NCBI GenBank assembly: GCA_945903445.1
Contig: CAMDNZ010000014.1
Span: 7,235 to 71,234, forward strand
Length of the DNA: 64,000 bases
Reading direction: 5' to 3'
Source: Bordetella parapertussis
GTDB lineage: Bacteria > Pseudomonadota > Gammaproteobacteria > Burkholderiales > Burkholderiaceae_B
Below, one piece after another: positions 36,271 to 45,737 of this stretch (the first letter of the stretch is position 1; every line of letters starts with the position of its first letter). Below the pieces are notes generated by a model that saw only the letters and a program-made list of their open reading frames with translations, was not told the origin of the DNA and made no database searches. Position numbers and translations under genes: made by a program.

Positions 36271-36330
36271 TTGCCGCTTCAGAAGCCGTCATATAGTTAC
36301 CAGCCGAATACCCACCATTTACACAGGAGG
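36271..36330 (+). promoter_or_regulatory. Candidate crtE promoter and strong ribosome-binding site
   Basis: TTGCCG (36271-36276) and TATAGT (36292-36297), with a short 15-bp spacer, could form a weak promoter. AGGAGG at 36325-36330 is a perfect Shine-Dalgarno sequence 6 bp before ATG 36337 and fixes the crtE start. Confidence 0.35.
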
Positions 36331-36336
36331 CTGTCC

Positions 36337-37269
36337 ATGCCTTCAAGATCTCTGCGCAACCGCTCACCTGTTGGCGCGACTTACCTGAGCGCCGAGCGTC
36401 ACGCGCTCACCCAGAGGTTGAATGAATTGCTGCCGCAACCCGGGGGCCAACGCGACATGGTGGCCGTCGCCATGCGCGACGCTGCGCTGGCGCCGGGCAA
36501 GCGAGTGCGGCCTTTGTTGCTGATGCTGGCTGCACGCGACCTGGGATGCGAGGCAGCAGGCGTGCTCGATTTAGCCGCAGCGATCGAGATGGTGCATGCC
36601 GCCTCCCTGGTCCTGGACGACATGCCTTGTATGGACGATGCGGCCATGCGACGCGGACAGCCCGCAACCCATCGGCAGTTCGGTGAAGACGTCGCGATTC
36701 TGTCAGCCGTGGCCTTGCTGAGCCGTGCGTTCGGAGTGGTCGCCGTTGCCGGGGGGTTGACGCCGGAACAACGCGGTCGAGCCGTGGCGGTGCTGTCCGA
36801 CGCGGTAGGCGACCAGGGACTGGTCATGGGCCAGTATATGGATCTGCGCGAAGGCGCTGCGCAGCGCTCGGCGCAGTCGATTGCAACGGCGAATGAATTG
36901 AAGACCAGTGCCTTGTTCAAAGCCTCGCTGGAATTGGCGGCCATCGTCGCCAGTGCGGGAGAAGAAGAGGCGGCACGCCTGCGCGCGTGTGCGACCGAGT
37001 TGGGACAGGCGTTTCAATTAGCCGACGATCTGTTGGATGTTGGCCATACGGATCCGGCGGCGACGGGAAAAGATATTGGCCAGGATCGGGGGAAATCGAC
37101 CTTGGTGGCGGTATTGGGCGATGCGGAAGCGCGCCGTCGTTTGAATGCCCACATGACACGCGCAGACGGGTATTTGGCGGAAGTGGGCGGTGTGCGTTCC
37201 GCGACTCGCGCTTTTATCGCCTCGCTGATGTCGGTCAGGCCGCCCATGCCTGAGAAAGTGGCGGCCTGA
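36337..37269 (+). CDS. crtE: Geranylgeranyl diphosphate synthase
   Basis: A 310-residue trans-prenyltransferase making GGPP, the precursor of carotenoids. The first Asp-rich motif is LVLDDMPCMDDAAMRRGQP and the second FQLADDLLDVGHTDPAATGKD. GKRVRPLLLML carries the isoprenyl-binding basic residues. ATG 36337 is preferred because of the perfect AGGAGG upstream; the frame is open for 30 more codons without support. Being next to crtX argues for the C20 product rather than farnesyl diphosphate. Unlike most crtE-X-Y-I-B operons it is transcribed away from crtX. Confidence 0.93.
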   Translation: MPSRSLRNRSPVGATYLSAERHALTQRLNELLPQPGGQRDMVAVAMRDAALAPGKRVRPLLLMLAARDLGCEAAGVLDLAAAIEMVHAASLVLDDMPCMDDAAMRRGQPATHRQFGEDVAILSAVALLSRAFGVVAVAGGLTPEQRGRAVAVLSDAVGDQGLVMGQYMDLREGAAQRSAQSIATANELKTSALFKASLELAAIVASAGEEEAARLRACATELGQAFQLADDLLDVGHTDPAATGKDIGQDRGKSTLVAVLGDAEARRRLNAHMTRADGYLAEVGGVRSATRAFIASLMSVRPPMPEKVAA

Positions 37270-37299
37270 ACTGAGAAGCGGCTTCGGCTCGACCGCGGA

Positions 37300-37905
37300 T
37301 CAGATCAGCCCCTCCGCCTTTAGCGCAGCCTGTACTGCAGGACGGGCCATCGCCCGTTCCATGAACGCTTGCAGATTGACTAGGCCATCTAGTGCTGGCC
37401 CTACTTCCTTGGTCCAGTTGGCAACGACGAACAGATAGGCGTCGGCCACGGTGAATGCCGCGCCAGTCAAGTAATCGCGCCCATCTAATTGGCGATCGAC
37501 CCATTCGAACTTCTTACGTAGGTTGATCAGCGCAGCGGCTCTCGCTTCGTCCGTGACTCCCGGGGTAAACATCGGCGCGAACGACTTGTGCAACTCTGAC
37601 GCAATGTAGTTCTGCCACTCCATCACTCGATAGCGCGCCATGGAGCCAGCCGCCGGGGCGAGTTGGGTCGCGTTGGCTCGGTCGGCGATGTATTGAGCAA
37701 TGATTGCGCCTTCGCTCAATGTCGATCCGTCATCTAAGACCAACAGAGGCACTTGACCCTTCGGGGTAATGGCGTAGAAGTCTTCACCCGCTTCGGTGCG
37801 GTGCTGCTCCAGATCCACTTTCAACAGATCTATTCGAGCGGCAGCCTCGCGCACGACGATATGAGGAACCAGGGAGCATGCACCTGGGGAATAGTAGAGC
37901 TTCAT
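37300..37905 (-). CDS. Beta-class glutathione S-transferase (copy 1)
   Basis: A 201-residue GST. The N-terminal thioredoxin fold begins MKLYYSPGACSLVPHIVVRE with the beta-class Cys10. QVPLLVLDDGSTLSEGAII contains the cis-Pro and the Ser-Glu that bind the glutathione gamma-glutamyl group, and FTVADAYLFVV is the helix-6 N-capping signature. It conjugates or otherwise uses glutathione in the cytoplasm. ATG 37905 is preferred over an in-frame start 10 codons upstream because the family starts MKLYYSP. It is a close tandem paralogue of the next gene downstream on this strand. Confidence 0.93.
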   Translation of the reverse strand: MKLYYSPGACSLVPHIVVREAAARIDLLKVDLEQHRTEAGEDFYAITPKGQVPLLVLDDGSTLSEGAIIAQYIADRANATQLAPAAGSMARYRVMEWQNYIASELHKSFAPMFTPGVTDEARAAALINLRKKFEWVDRQLDGRDYLTGAAFTVADAYLFVVANWTKEVGPALDGLVNLQAFMERAMARPAVQAALKAEGLI

Positions 37906-37972
37906 GATTGCCTCCATTGGATTGGAATCGAGCACTCTACGGGCTGGATGCCTACCAACTGAGACTTAACAA

Positions 37973-38004
37973 AGGCCGCCGACCCAAAAACGGGTGGGCG
38001 GCCT
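37973..38004 (-). terminator. Intrinsic terminator of GST copy 2
   Basis: AGGCCGCC-GACCC-AAAAAC-GGGT-GGGCGGCCT forms a 13-bp stem with one mismatch, about 30 bp past the stop of the second GST gene. On the minus strand it is followed by CTTTGTT. It separates the two paralogues. Confidence 0.75.
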
Positions 38005-38036
38005 GAACGGGCAAGAGGCGGTGGCCCGATCGAGGA

Positions 38037-38642
38037 TTAGGCTAGCCCTTCCGCGTTGAGCGCAGCCTGCACGGCAGGACGAGCGGCTACACGAACAAGA
38101 AACGCTTGCAGGTGAGCCAGATGATCCAGCGATGGACCGACTTTCTTGGCCCAAGCCGCCACGACGAACAGGTAGGCGTCGGCGATGGTGAAGTCGGCAC
38201 CCGTCAAATACTCGCGACCTGCCAGTTGGCCGTCGACCCATTCGAACTTTTTGGTCAGAACAGTCAACGCCGTGGCCTTGACGCTATCGGGCGTGTCGGG
38301 CTTGAACAACGGCGAGAACGACTTGTGAAGTTCGGACGTGATGTAGTTCTGCCATTCCATCACGCGATAGCGCGCCATCGACCCCGCAGCGGGGGCCAAT
38401 GTGGTGGCCTTGGCCTGATCGGCGATGTATTGCGCAATGACCGGACCTTCGCTCAAGGTCGATCCATCGTCCAACACCAGCAGCGGCACCTGGCCCTTGG
38501 GGTTGATCGCGTAGTAATCGTCGCCCGCTTCGGTGCGATGCTGTTTCAGATCCACTTTCAACAGATCGACCTGGGCGGCCGTTTCGCGCACCACGATATG
38601 CGGAACCAGGGAGCATGCGCCGGGGGAGAAATAAAGCTTCAT
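38037..38642 (-). CDS. Beta-class glutathione S-transferase (copy 2)
   Basis: A 201-residue paralogue of copy 1, collinear without gaps and sharing most residues, including Cys10 (SPGACSLVPHIVVRE), the QVPLLVLDDGSTLSEG glutathione site and FTIADAYLFVV. Differences cluster in the second half (about residues 115-140 and 170-190), the part that lines the hydrophobic substrate pocket, so the two may favour different electrophiles. A GAGG ribosome-binding sequence precedes the ATG. The tandem arrangement indicates local duplication followed by divergence; a hairpin terminator follows it. Confidence 0.93.
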   Translation of the reverse strand: MKLYFSPGACSLVPHIVVRETAAQVDLLKVDLKQHRTEAGDDYYAINPKGQVPLLVLDDGSTLSEGPVIAQYIADQAKATTLAPAAGSMARYRVMEWQNYITSELHKSFSPLFKPDTPDSVKATALTVLTKKFEWVDGQLAGREYLTGADFTIADAYLFVVAAWAKKVGPSLDHLAHLQAFLVRVAARPAVQAALNAEGLA

Positions 38643-38791
38643 GGAATGCCTCTTACGGGTTGGAGTGAGGTCATTCTAGCGGTGTTGATTGACAGCACGC
38701 TGAGCTGAAAAGCCCATCTGCATGTACCAGATGAGCCTATCTTTGAATCGCGCTGTTGTCCGAAGGGGCGGCGGCGACCAGGGCTTCGTGA

Positions 38792-39133
38792 TGGGTCAAT
38801 ACAGCAAGCCTGCGCCAACAGCTCAGCGAAGCCGGCGTTGCCAACGGCGTGACGCTCCTGGTCCATACTTCGCTGAGCAGCATGGGCTGGGTGGCAGGCG
38901 GGCCGGTAGCGGTCATCGAAGCCCTCATCGAGTCGGTTGGCGCCAATGGCACGGTTGTGATGCCGACACACACCATGCACCTGACCGACCCCGGAAGCTG
39001 GCAATCTCCGGCCGAGCGTGGCGAAACGCAGCCCTTCATGGCCGGGCAGGCCGCCAGCACGCTTGTTTCTTCGCGGACGCTGGTCGATCGTGCCGTCCAA
39101 GCGTGGATCGGACAACCGCTACCCGCACCATAA
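38792..39133 (+). pseudogene. AAC(3)/YokD-type acetyltransferase remnant with internal deletion
   Basis: The frame opens at 38792 with no ATG; GTG 38849 is the first usable start. About 75 residues match the N-terminus of aminoglycoside 3-N-acetyltransferase-family proteins: VTLLVHTSLSSMGWVAGG, PVAVIEALIESVG, TVVMPTHTMHLTDPGSW. Then the sequence jumps to AASTLVSSRTLVDRAVQAW, which looks like the family's extreme C-terminus. About 150 middle residues, including the acetyl-CoA site, are missing although the frame stays open. It is therefore almost certainly inactive and does not predict drug resistance. The 150 bp before it hold nothing I recognise. Confidence 0.6.
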
Positions 39134-39156
39134 AAAAACCGCTCGGCAAGTGAGCG
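39132..39156 (-). terminator. Intrinsic terminator downstream of yaiI
   Basis: On the minus strand CGCTC-acttgcc-GAGCG is followed by GG and seven T residues, about 80 bp past the yaiI stop. A second small hairpin (GTCCG-TCC-CGGAC, about 39201-39213) lies nearer. It overlaps the stop codon of the convergent AAC(3)-like remnant. Confidence 0.7.
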
Positions 39157-39231
39157 TCCGTACGAAAAGCGGCACTTGGAGCGGCGCGTCGGGCGTGCAG
39201 TCCGTCCCGGACCGCAGGAAGCGCGTTCGTA

Positions 39232-39699
39232 TCACTGTGCTTGTTTATTGGCTCGGGCATACCGCGCCAGCAGCGAGTCGAGCCGATTGGCAAACGCCTT
39301 GCGATCGGCTTGGCTAAACGAAGCAGGGCCACCGATATCGACACCAGAGGCCCGTAGCTCTTCCATCATGTCGCGCATGGTCAGACGCTCGCGGATAGTT
39401 TCGGGCGAGTAACTTTCTCCTCGCGGATTAAGTGCCATCGCGCCCTTGGCCAAAACGTCGGCCGCCAGCGGTATGTCTGCGGTAATCACCAGATCGCCTG
39501 CGGCAGCATACTCGGTGATGTGTGCGTCGGCCACGTCAAAACCGCGTGGCACCTGCACGGCACGGATCAGTGGCGAAGGCGGCGTGCGCAGCATCTGATT
39601 GGCCACCAGCGTCAGCGGCACCTGCCAACGCTGCGCCGCGCGAAACAGGATGTCTTTGATGACGGCGGGACAGGCGTCGGCGTCGACCCAGATATTCAT
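39232..39699 (-). CDS. YaiI/YqxD family protein (DUF188)
   Basis: A 155-residue member of the UPF0178 family. [20 protein letters not shown] is the diagnostic N-terminus with the acidic pair, followed by [12 protein letters not shown] and [18 protein letters not shown], all family signatures. The fold is PIN-like, so a nuclease activity is sometimes suggested, but no function is established. It stands alone between terminators, 84 bp downstream of ssb on the same strand. Confidence 0.93.
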   Translation of the reverse strand: MNIWVDADACPAVIKDILFRAAQRWQVPLTLVANQMLRTPPSPLIRAVQVPRGFDVADAHITEYAAAGDLVITADIPLAADVLAKGAMALNPRGESYSPETIRERLTMRDMMEELRASGVDIGGPASFSQADRKAFANRLDSLLARYARANKQAQ

Positions 39700-39727
39700 G
39701 AATAGTCAGGATGTTGGATAAGAAAAC

Positions 39728-39755
39728 GGCCTGTTCCCCAAAAGGGAAGCAGGCC
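39728..39755 (-). terminator. Intrinsic terminator of ssb
   Basis: On the minus strand GGCCTGCTTCCC-TTTT-GGGAACAGGCC forms an 11-bp stem with one bulged base, followed by GTTTTCTT, about 30 bp past the ssb stop. Confidence 0.8.
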
Positions 39756-39783
39756 CACATCGCAAAGGCAATGCTCCGTTTGA

Positions 39784-40296
39784 TTAGAACGGAATATCGT
39801 CATCCATGTCCGACAAATTAGCCGGATTGTTTTGAGCCGGCGCAGCACGCTGCGGTGCCGGGCGCGAAGCCGGTGCCGCACGAGGCGCACGCTGCTGCTG
39901 AGGCGCGTCATCATACCCGCCACCGCCACCATAACCACCGCCACCCCCATCGCCACCCTCACGTCCGCCCAGCATCTGCATCTGATCGGCCACGATCTCG
40001 GTGCTATAGCGATCGGCGCCCGTATCCTTATCCTGCCACTTACGCGTCTTCAGGCGGCCCTCGATATACACCGGACGGCCTTTCTTGAGGTATTCGCCAG
40101 CGATTTCAGCCAAGCGGTTGTACATCACCACGCGATGCCATTCGGTCTCTTCGCGCTTCTCGCCCGAGTTTTTATCTTTCCACTGCGACGTGGTGGCCAG
40201 CGACAGATTGCAGATCGCGCTGCCCTCAGGGCTATAGCGCACTTCCGGATCGCGGCCCAGATTGCCCACGAGGATGACTTTATTGACCGATGCCAT
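39784..40296 (-). CDS. ssb: Single-stranded DNA-binding protein
   Basis: A 170-residue SSB. Residues 1-110 form the OB fold ([34 protein letters not shown]). A Gly/Ala/Pro/Gln-rich linker follows, and the acidic tip MDDDIPF that recruits repair and replication partners ends the protein. I chose ATG 40296 because GGAG lies upstream and the family starts MASVNK; a longer in-frame start adds 22 residues. It binds single-stranded DNA as a tetramer. Its placement near uvrA with an MFS gene between is a common arrangement in related genomes. Confidence 0.97.
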   Translation of the reverse strand: MASVNKVILVGNLGRDPEVRYSPEGSAICNLSLATTSQWKDKNSGEKREETEWHRVVMYNRLAEIAGEYLKKGRPVYIEGRLKTRKWQDKDTGADRYSTEIVADQMQMLGGREGGDGGGGGYGGGGGYDDAPQQQRAPRAAPASRPAPQRAAPAQNNPANLSDMDDDIPF

Positions 40297-40398
40297 ATGC
40301 GATCTCCATAAAACAGCATTATCGTTGATTCGGCCCCACCCCTCAAAGCGGGTGTTGACCATGAATGTCTCACTTTCGGGCGACCCATCGCCCTGCCC

Positions 40399-41580
40399 CT
40401 AGGGCAAAGGCCGCAACGCCCAGGTCACAACCAACCACACGACCGCCAGAATACCCGCCGCGGTAAATACCAGCGTCGCGCCGCCATGACCCAGCAGCCA
40501 GCCGCCCACCGCGCCGCCGACGAACAAGCCGGCGGCTTGCGCGGTGTTGTAAAACCCCAGCGCCAACCCGCGATGCGACGCCGGAGCCACCCGCGATACC
40601 AAAGAAGGCTGCAAGGCTTCCAGCACATTGAACGCCACGAAAAACAGCGTCAAGCAGACGACCAGCGGATAAAACGCCCGGGTCGACGCCGCCATGGCAA
40701 ATAACACCACGGCCAATCCCAATACGGTATAGCGCAGCGCCTGCCGATGCGCGCGATGCCGTTCGGCCCAGAACACCACCGGCACCATCAGCACGAACGA
40801 CAGCAGAATCACCGGCAAATACACCCGCCACAAATCCTGCGCTTGCAGTCCGCCCAGCACGCCCAGCAAGCGGGGCACCGACACGAACAAGGCCACCTGC
40901 ACTAGATGCAGCACGAACACGCCGATGTTCAGCCGCCACAAATCCACATGCGTCCACACCACCCGGGGGCTGACCCGCATGCTGCGCGCATCGCTACGCG
41001 GCACCACAGGCACCAGAAAGCACGCCACGCCAACGCAAGCGACGCCCAGGGCGGCAATCGTCCAAAACAAGGCCGCCAGCCCGCCCCACCCCACAATCAA
41101 GGGCGACAGTACCAGCGACAGCGCGAACGACAGGCCGATCGACCCACCCACCATCGCCATGGCACGGGTGCGAACCTCGTCACGCGTGGCATCGGCCAAC
41201 CAGGCGGTCACAGCGGCCGAAATCGCGCCAGCTCCCTGGATGGCGCGCCCGATGGTCACCCAAAACACATCGTCCGCCAGCGCACAGACGACACTACCGA
41301 GTACAAACAACAACAATCCAAACACGACCACCGGACGGCGGCCCCAGCGGTCCGATGCCAAGCCAAAGGGAATCTGCATGACCGCCTGGGTCAGGCCATA
41401 GATACCCAGTGCCAAGCCGACCCGCGCCGGATCGTCGCCCCCCACCAGCCCCAGCGCCGCTACGGCGAACACGGGCAGCAGCAGAAACAGGCCCAGCATT
41501 CGACAGGCGAACAACGAGGCCAGCGCGACGCTCGCACGGCGCTCTACGGCGTTGAGCTTGAGTTTCGATTCAACCGACAT
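40399..41580 (-). CDS. MFS transporter
   Basis: A 393-residue major facilitator protein with 12 hydrophobic segments. FACRMLGLFLLLPVFAVAA opens helix 1. The helix 2-3 loop is FGLASDRWGRRPVV, and helix 5 contains LSLVLSPLIVGWGG. It probably exports a small molecule; no substrate can be assigned. It lies upstream of ssb on the same strand and diverges from uvrA, a linkage I associate with Bordetella-like genomes. Confidence 0.87.
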   Translation of the reverse strand: MSVESKLKLNAVERRASVALASLFACRMLGLFLLLPVFAVAALGLVGGDDPARVGLALGIYGLTQAVMQIPFGLASDRWGRRPVVVFGLLLFVLGSVVCALADDVFWVTIGRAIQGAGAISAAVTAWLADATRDEVRTRAMAMVGGSIGLSFALSLVLSPLIVGWGGLAALFWTIAALGVACVGVACFLVPVVPRSDARSMRVSPRVVWTHVDLWRLNIGVFVLHLVQVALFVSVPRLLGVLGGLQAQDLWRVYLPVILLSFVLMVPVVFWAERHRAHRQALRYTVLGLAVVLFAMAASTRAFYPLVVCLTLFFVAFNVLEALQPSLVSRVAPASHRGLALGFYNTAQAAGLFVGGAVGGWLLGHGGATLVFTAAGILAVVWLVVTWALRPLP

Positions 41581-41712
41581 GCGGGAATGGGGGACGGGAC
41601 ATAACGGGCAACAGGGGCGCTCTGGTCAGGGGGCGCCTATATAAGTAAGCACTGCCGGATAAGGTACGGCGCGCTATAGTACCAAGTTGGCCTGTGGAAT
41701 TGCTTAAAGACG

Positions 41713-44601
41713 ATGGACGCGATTCGAATCCGGGGTGCGCGCACCCACAATCTCAAGAACGTCTCGATCGAGCTGCCCCGACACAAGCTGGTGGTCATCA
41801 CCGGCTTGTCCGGCTCGGGCAAGTCGTCGCTGGCGTTCGATACGCTATACGCGGAAGGCCAGCGACGCTACGTCGAAAGCCTCTCAGCCTATGCGCGTCA
41901 GTTCTTGCAACTGATGGACAAACCGGATGTCGATCTGATCGAGGGCTTGTCCCCTGCCATCGCCATCGAGCAAAAATCTGCCGGCCACAACCCGCGCTCG
42001 ACCGTCGGCACCATCACCGAAGTTCATGATTATCTTCGCTTGCTGTATGCCCGGGTGGGCACGCCCTACTGCCCCACACATGCCCTGCCCTTGCAGGCGC
42101 AAAGCGTCAGCCAGATGGTCGATGCCGTCATGGCTTGGCCCGAAGGCACCCGGCTGGCGATTCTGGCCCCTTTGGCGCGTGCCCGCAAAGGCACCTTCGA
42201 AGACGAGCGCGCCAGCTTGCAGGCGCAGGGTTATATCCGCTTGCGCGTCGACGGCGAAATGGTCGAACTGGACGGCTTGGCGCCCTTGGCCAAGCAAGAG
42301 AAACACGACATCGACGTCGTGCTGGACCGCCTGCGCGTCAAACCCGAAAGCAAGCAACGTCTGGCCGAAAGCTTCGAGACAGCACTGCAATTGTCGGGCG
42401 GCCGGGTGATCGCGCTGGACATGGACAGCGAACGAGAGCATGTCTTTTCCAGCAAGTACGCCTGTCCAGAATGCGGCCACAGCCTGCCCGAACTCGAACC
42501 CCGCCTATTCAGCTTCAACAACCCAATGGGCGCGTGCAATAGCTGCGACGGCTTGGGCCACGTCGATTTTTTCGATCCGAAGCGCGTGGTGGCATTCCCC
42601 GAGCTCAGCCTGGCATCGGGCGCCATCCGCGGCTGGGATCGTCGCAACGCTTTCACCTACAGTTTGTTGTCCAGTCTGGCCACGCACTACGAATTCGACA
42701 TCGAAGTGCCCTACGACACCTTGCCCGACGACGTACGCCAGAAGGTGTTGTACGGCTCGGGAGAAGAGTCCATCGCCTTTTTCTATCTCAACGAAAAGGG
42801 CAAGAGCACAATCAAGAAACACCCGTTCGAGGGCATTATTCCCAACCTCGAACGGCGCTGGCGCGAAACCGATTCGGTCGCCGTGCGCGAAGAACTGGGT
42901 AAGTACCGCAGCAACCAGGTCTGTCCTGCCTGCCAAGGTTCGCGTCTGTGCGAAGACGCCCGTCATGTGCTGATAGGCACCGAGGCGCGTGGCGTGGGCG
43001 AGCGCCACGGCCGGGCCATCTACGAAGTCGAGGCGATGTCGCTGGCCGACTGCCTGGCCTGGTTCCAGGCGCTGCGCCTGACAGGCGCCAAGCAAGAGAT
43101 CGCAGAGCGTATCGTGCGCGAGATCGAAGCGCGTCTGAGCTTTCTGAACAACGTCGGCCTGAACTACCTGTCGCTGGATCGCAGCGCCGACACCATTTCG
43201 GGCGGCGAAGCGCAACGCATCCGTCTGGCCAGCCAGATCGGCTCGGGCCTGACCGGCGTCATGTATGTGCTGGACGAACCGTCCATCGGCCTGCATCAAC
43301 GCGACAACGATCGACTGATCGGCACCTTGCAGCACCTGCGCGATCTGGGCAACAGCGTGATCGTGGTCGAACACGACGAAGACATGATCCGCACCGCCGA
43401 CTACGTCGTCGACATGGGGCCGGGTGCTGGCGAACATGGCGGCCAAGTCATCTCGCACGGCACGCCCGCACAAATCGAAGCCGACCCGAAATCGGTCACC
43501 GGCCGCTACCTGAGCGGCGCGCGCGGCATCCCGACCCCTGCCCGCCGCCCCGTGGACGACGGGCTCGACTGGTTGGTCGTCAAAGGCGCACGCGGCAACA
43601 ATCTCAAATCGGTAGACCTGCGTCTGCCTGCCGGACGGCTCATCTGCATTTCGGGCGTATCGGGTTCGGGCAAGTCCACGCTGATCAACGACACCCTGGC
43701 CACGGCGGTCTCGCACGAGCTGCACAACGCGCAAACCGAACCCGCGCCTTTCGATGGCCTGGAAGGACTACAGCACTTCGACAAGATCATCAGCGTCGAT
43801 CAAAGCGCCATCGGGCGCACGCCACGCAGCAACCCGGCCACCTATACCGGTCTGTTCACCGGCATCCGCGAACTGTTCGCCGGCGTGCCCGAAGCACGCA
43901 CCCGAGGCTACGAGGCAGGACGCTTCAGCTTTAACGTCAAAGGGGGACGCTGCGAGGCTTGCCAAGGCGATGGCGTGGTCAAGGTCGAGATGCATTTCCT
44001 GCCGGACATGTATGTCCCCTGCGACGTCTGCCATGGCAAGCGCTATAACCGCGAAACGCTGGAGATCCGCTATCGCGGCCGCAACATCAGCCAAGTCTTG
44101 GATCTGACCGTTCAGCAAGCGCTGGAGTATTTTGAATCCGTACCCACCATCGCACGCAAGCTGCACACCCTGATGGATGTCGGCCTATCGTACCTGCGCC
44201 TGGGCCAAAGCGCGACCACGCTGTCGGGCGGTGAAGCGCAACGCGTGAAACTGTCCTTGGAGTTGTCCAAGCGCAGCACGGGCCGCACCCTGTACATCCT
44301 GGACGAGCCCACCACCGGGCTGCACTTCCACGATATCGAGTTGCTGCTGGGGGTGCTCAATCAGTTGGTCGAGGCGGGCAACACGGTGGTCATCATCGAG
44401 CACAATCTGGACGTCATCAAAACGGCCGATTGGGTGGTGGACATGGGCCCGGAAGGTGGCGACGGCGGTGGCCGCATCGTGGCCGAAGGTCCGCCCGAAG
44501 CGATCGCCGAAGCGCCCGAAAGCCACACTGGCCGCTACTTGGGCCGAGTGATGCGCGGCCCGGATGGCGCCAGGCTGACCCAACAGGTTCAGGTCAACTG
44601 A
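41713..44601 (+). CDS. uvrA: Excinuclease ABC subunit A
   Basis: A 962-residue nucleotide-excision-repair damage sensor. It has two ABC ATPase modules: Walker [15 protein letters not shown] and [13 protein letters not shown], and signature motifs [15 protein letters not shown] and [15 protein letters not shown]. Zinc-binding cysteines include [11 protein letters not shown]...CNSCDGLG and CEACQGDGV...[10 protein letters not shown]. It works as a dimer with UvrB on damaged DNA. No convincing LexA box was found in the 132 bp upstream; TATAGT at about 41674 may be the -10. The 3' end overlaps the convergent dgt by 13 bp. Confidence 0.98.
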   Translation: MDAIRIRGARTHNLKNVSIELPRHKLVVITGLSGSGKSSLAFDTLYAEGQRRYVESLSAYARQFLQLMDKPDVDLIEGLSPAIAIEQKSAGHNPRSTVGTITEVHDYLRLLYARVGTPYCPTHALPLQAQSVSQMVDAVMAWPEGTRLAILAPLARARKGTFEDERASLQAQGYIRLRVDGEMVELDGLAPLAKQEKHDIDVVLDRLRVKPESKQRLAESFETALQLSGGRVIALDMDSEREHVFSSKYACPECGHSLPELEPRLFSFNNPMGACNSCDGLGHVDFFDPKRVVAFPELSLASGAIRGWDRRNAFTYSLLSSLATHYEFDIEVPYDTLPDDVRQKVLYGSGEESIAFFYLNEKGKSTIKKHPFEGIIPNLERRWRETDSVAVREELGKYRSNQVCPACQGSRLCEDARHVLIGTEARGVGERHGRAIYEVEAMSLADCLAWFQALRLTGAKQEIAERIVREIEARLSFLNNVGLNYLSLDRSADTISGGEAQRIRLASQIGSGLTGVMYVLDEPSIGLHQRDNDRLIGTLQHLRDLGNSVIVVEHDEDMIRTADYVVDMGPGAGEHGGQVISHGTPAQIEADPKSVTGRYLSGARGIPTPARRPVDDGLDWLVVKGARGNNLKSVDLRLPAGRLICISGVSGSGKSTLINDTLATAVSHELHNAQTEPAPFDGLEGLQHFDKIISVDQSAIGRTPRSNPATYTGLFTGIRELFAGVPEARTRGYEAGRFSFNVKGGRCEACQGDGVVKVEMHFLPDMYVPCDVCHGKRYNRETLEIRYRGRNISQVLDLTVQQALEYFESVPTIARKLHTLMDVGLSYLRLGQSATTLSGGEAQRVKLSLELSKRSTGRTLYILDEPTTGLHFHDIELLLGVLNQLVEAGNTVVIIEHNLDVIKTADWVVDMGPEGGDGGGRIVAEGPPEAIAEAPESHTGRYLGRVMRGPDGARLTQQVQVN

Positions 44602-45737
44602 GCCATGTCGAACAGGCGTTTGTGTTCGCTGATGGCGTAGCGGTCGGTCATCCCGGCGATGTAGTCGGCAATCGCACGCGCTTGCGCGACTGGAGTGTCG
44701 CGGCGGTGATCGGGTGGCAGCAGATGCGGCGCCTCTAAAAACGCAGTGAACAATTCGCGCACGATACGGCGTGCCTTGTTCGTCATGCGCACCACCCGAT
44801 AGTGCCGGTACAAGTTGTCGAACAGAAATTTCTTGAGCGCATCGGCCTCGGCCCGAATCTTGGGCGAAAAACCGATCAGCATCGGCGACGCACGCACCGC
44901 ATCGGGCGAATCGGGGGCATGCTGCTCGATGCGCGCCCGACTCGTTGCCGTCAGGTCGACGACCAGCGTATTGATCATCCGACGAATGGTCTCGGACGTG
45001 GCACGACGCGTCGGCAGCTTGGCATAGCGTTCCAGCACGGCGTCGTAGTGGCGCGCGAACAGCGGCACTTCCATCATCTGCTCACGTGTCAACAGCCCCG
45101 AGCGCAAACCATCGTCGATGTCGTGATTGTTGTAGGCGATTTCGTCGGCCAGGTTGGCGAGCTGCGCTTCCAGCGAGGGTTGGGTTCGATCCAGAAAGCG
45201 CTGCCCTATCGCGCCCAACTCGCGGGCATGCCTGACCGAGCAATGCTTGAGAATGCCCTCGCGCGTCTCGAAACACAGATTCAATCCGTCGAACGCGGCG
45301 TAACGCTCTTCCAAAGTGTCGACCACCCGCAAGCTTTGCAGATTGTGCTCGAAGCCGCCGGCCATAGGCGTGCGCGCTCGCATGCACTCGTTGAGTTCGT
45401 CCTGGCCGGCATGACCGAAGGGCGTATGCCCCAGATCGTGCGCCAGCGAAATGGCTTCGGTCAGATCTTCGTGCAGGCCCAGGTTGCGCGCCACGGTACG
45501 TGCGATCTGAGCGACCTCCAGGCTGTGCGTCAAACGAGTACGGAAAAGATCGCCCTCGTGATTCACGAACACCTGAGTCTTGTATTCCAGCCGTCGAAAC
45601 GCACCGGAGTGAATGATGCGATCGCGGTCGCGCTGAAACTCACTGCGCCCCTCGGGCGGGGCCTCCTGGTGCATACGACCGCGCGAGCGTGCAGGATCGC
45701 ATGCATAAGGTGCGAGTACCGCAAGCGCTGTCGTCAT
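44589..45737 (-). CDS. dgt: Deoxyguanosinetriphosphate triphosphohydrolase-like protein
   Basis: A 382-residue HD-domain dNTPase that hydrolyses dGTP (or other dNTPs) to the nucleoside and triphosphate. The metal site is complete: [10 protein letters not shown] (His), [16 protein letters not shown] (His-Asp plus two His) and [15 protein letters not shown] (Asp). [13 protein letters not shown] near the N-terminus is typical of the shorter Dgt-like subgroup. Its start overlaps the aroB stop by 4 bp, giving an aroK-aroB-dgt operon. Confidence 0.93.
   Translation of the reverse strand: MTTALAVLAPYACDPARSRGRMHQEAPPEGRSEFQRDRDRIIHSGAFRRLEYKTQVFVNHEGDLFRTRLTHSLEVAQIARTVARNLGLHEDLTEAISLAHDLGHTPFGHAGQDELNECMRARTPMAGGFEHNLQSLRVVDTLEERYAAFDGLNLCFETREGILKHCSVRHARELGAIGQRFLDRTQPSLEAQLANLADEIAYNNHDIDDGLRSGLLTREQMMEVPLFARHYDAVLERYAKLPTRRATSETIRRMINTLVVDLTATSRARIEQHAPDSPDAVRASPMLIGFSPKIRAEADALKKFLFDNLYRHYRVVRMTNKARRIVRELFTAFLEAPHLLPPDHRRDTPVAQARAIADYIAGMTDRYAISEHKRLFDMAQLT

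Noticed and set aside
38849..39133. A functional aminoglycoside acetyltransferase gene
   Set aside because: It encodes about 95 residues against a usual 260-280 and lacks the acetyl-CoA-binding core.
41581..41712. A possible LexA (SOS) box upstream of uvrA
   Set aside because: No sequence close to CTGT-N8-ACAG was found; GGTAC...GTACC at about 41669-41691 is only a weak 5-bp inverted repeat.
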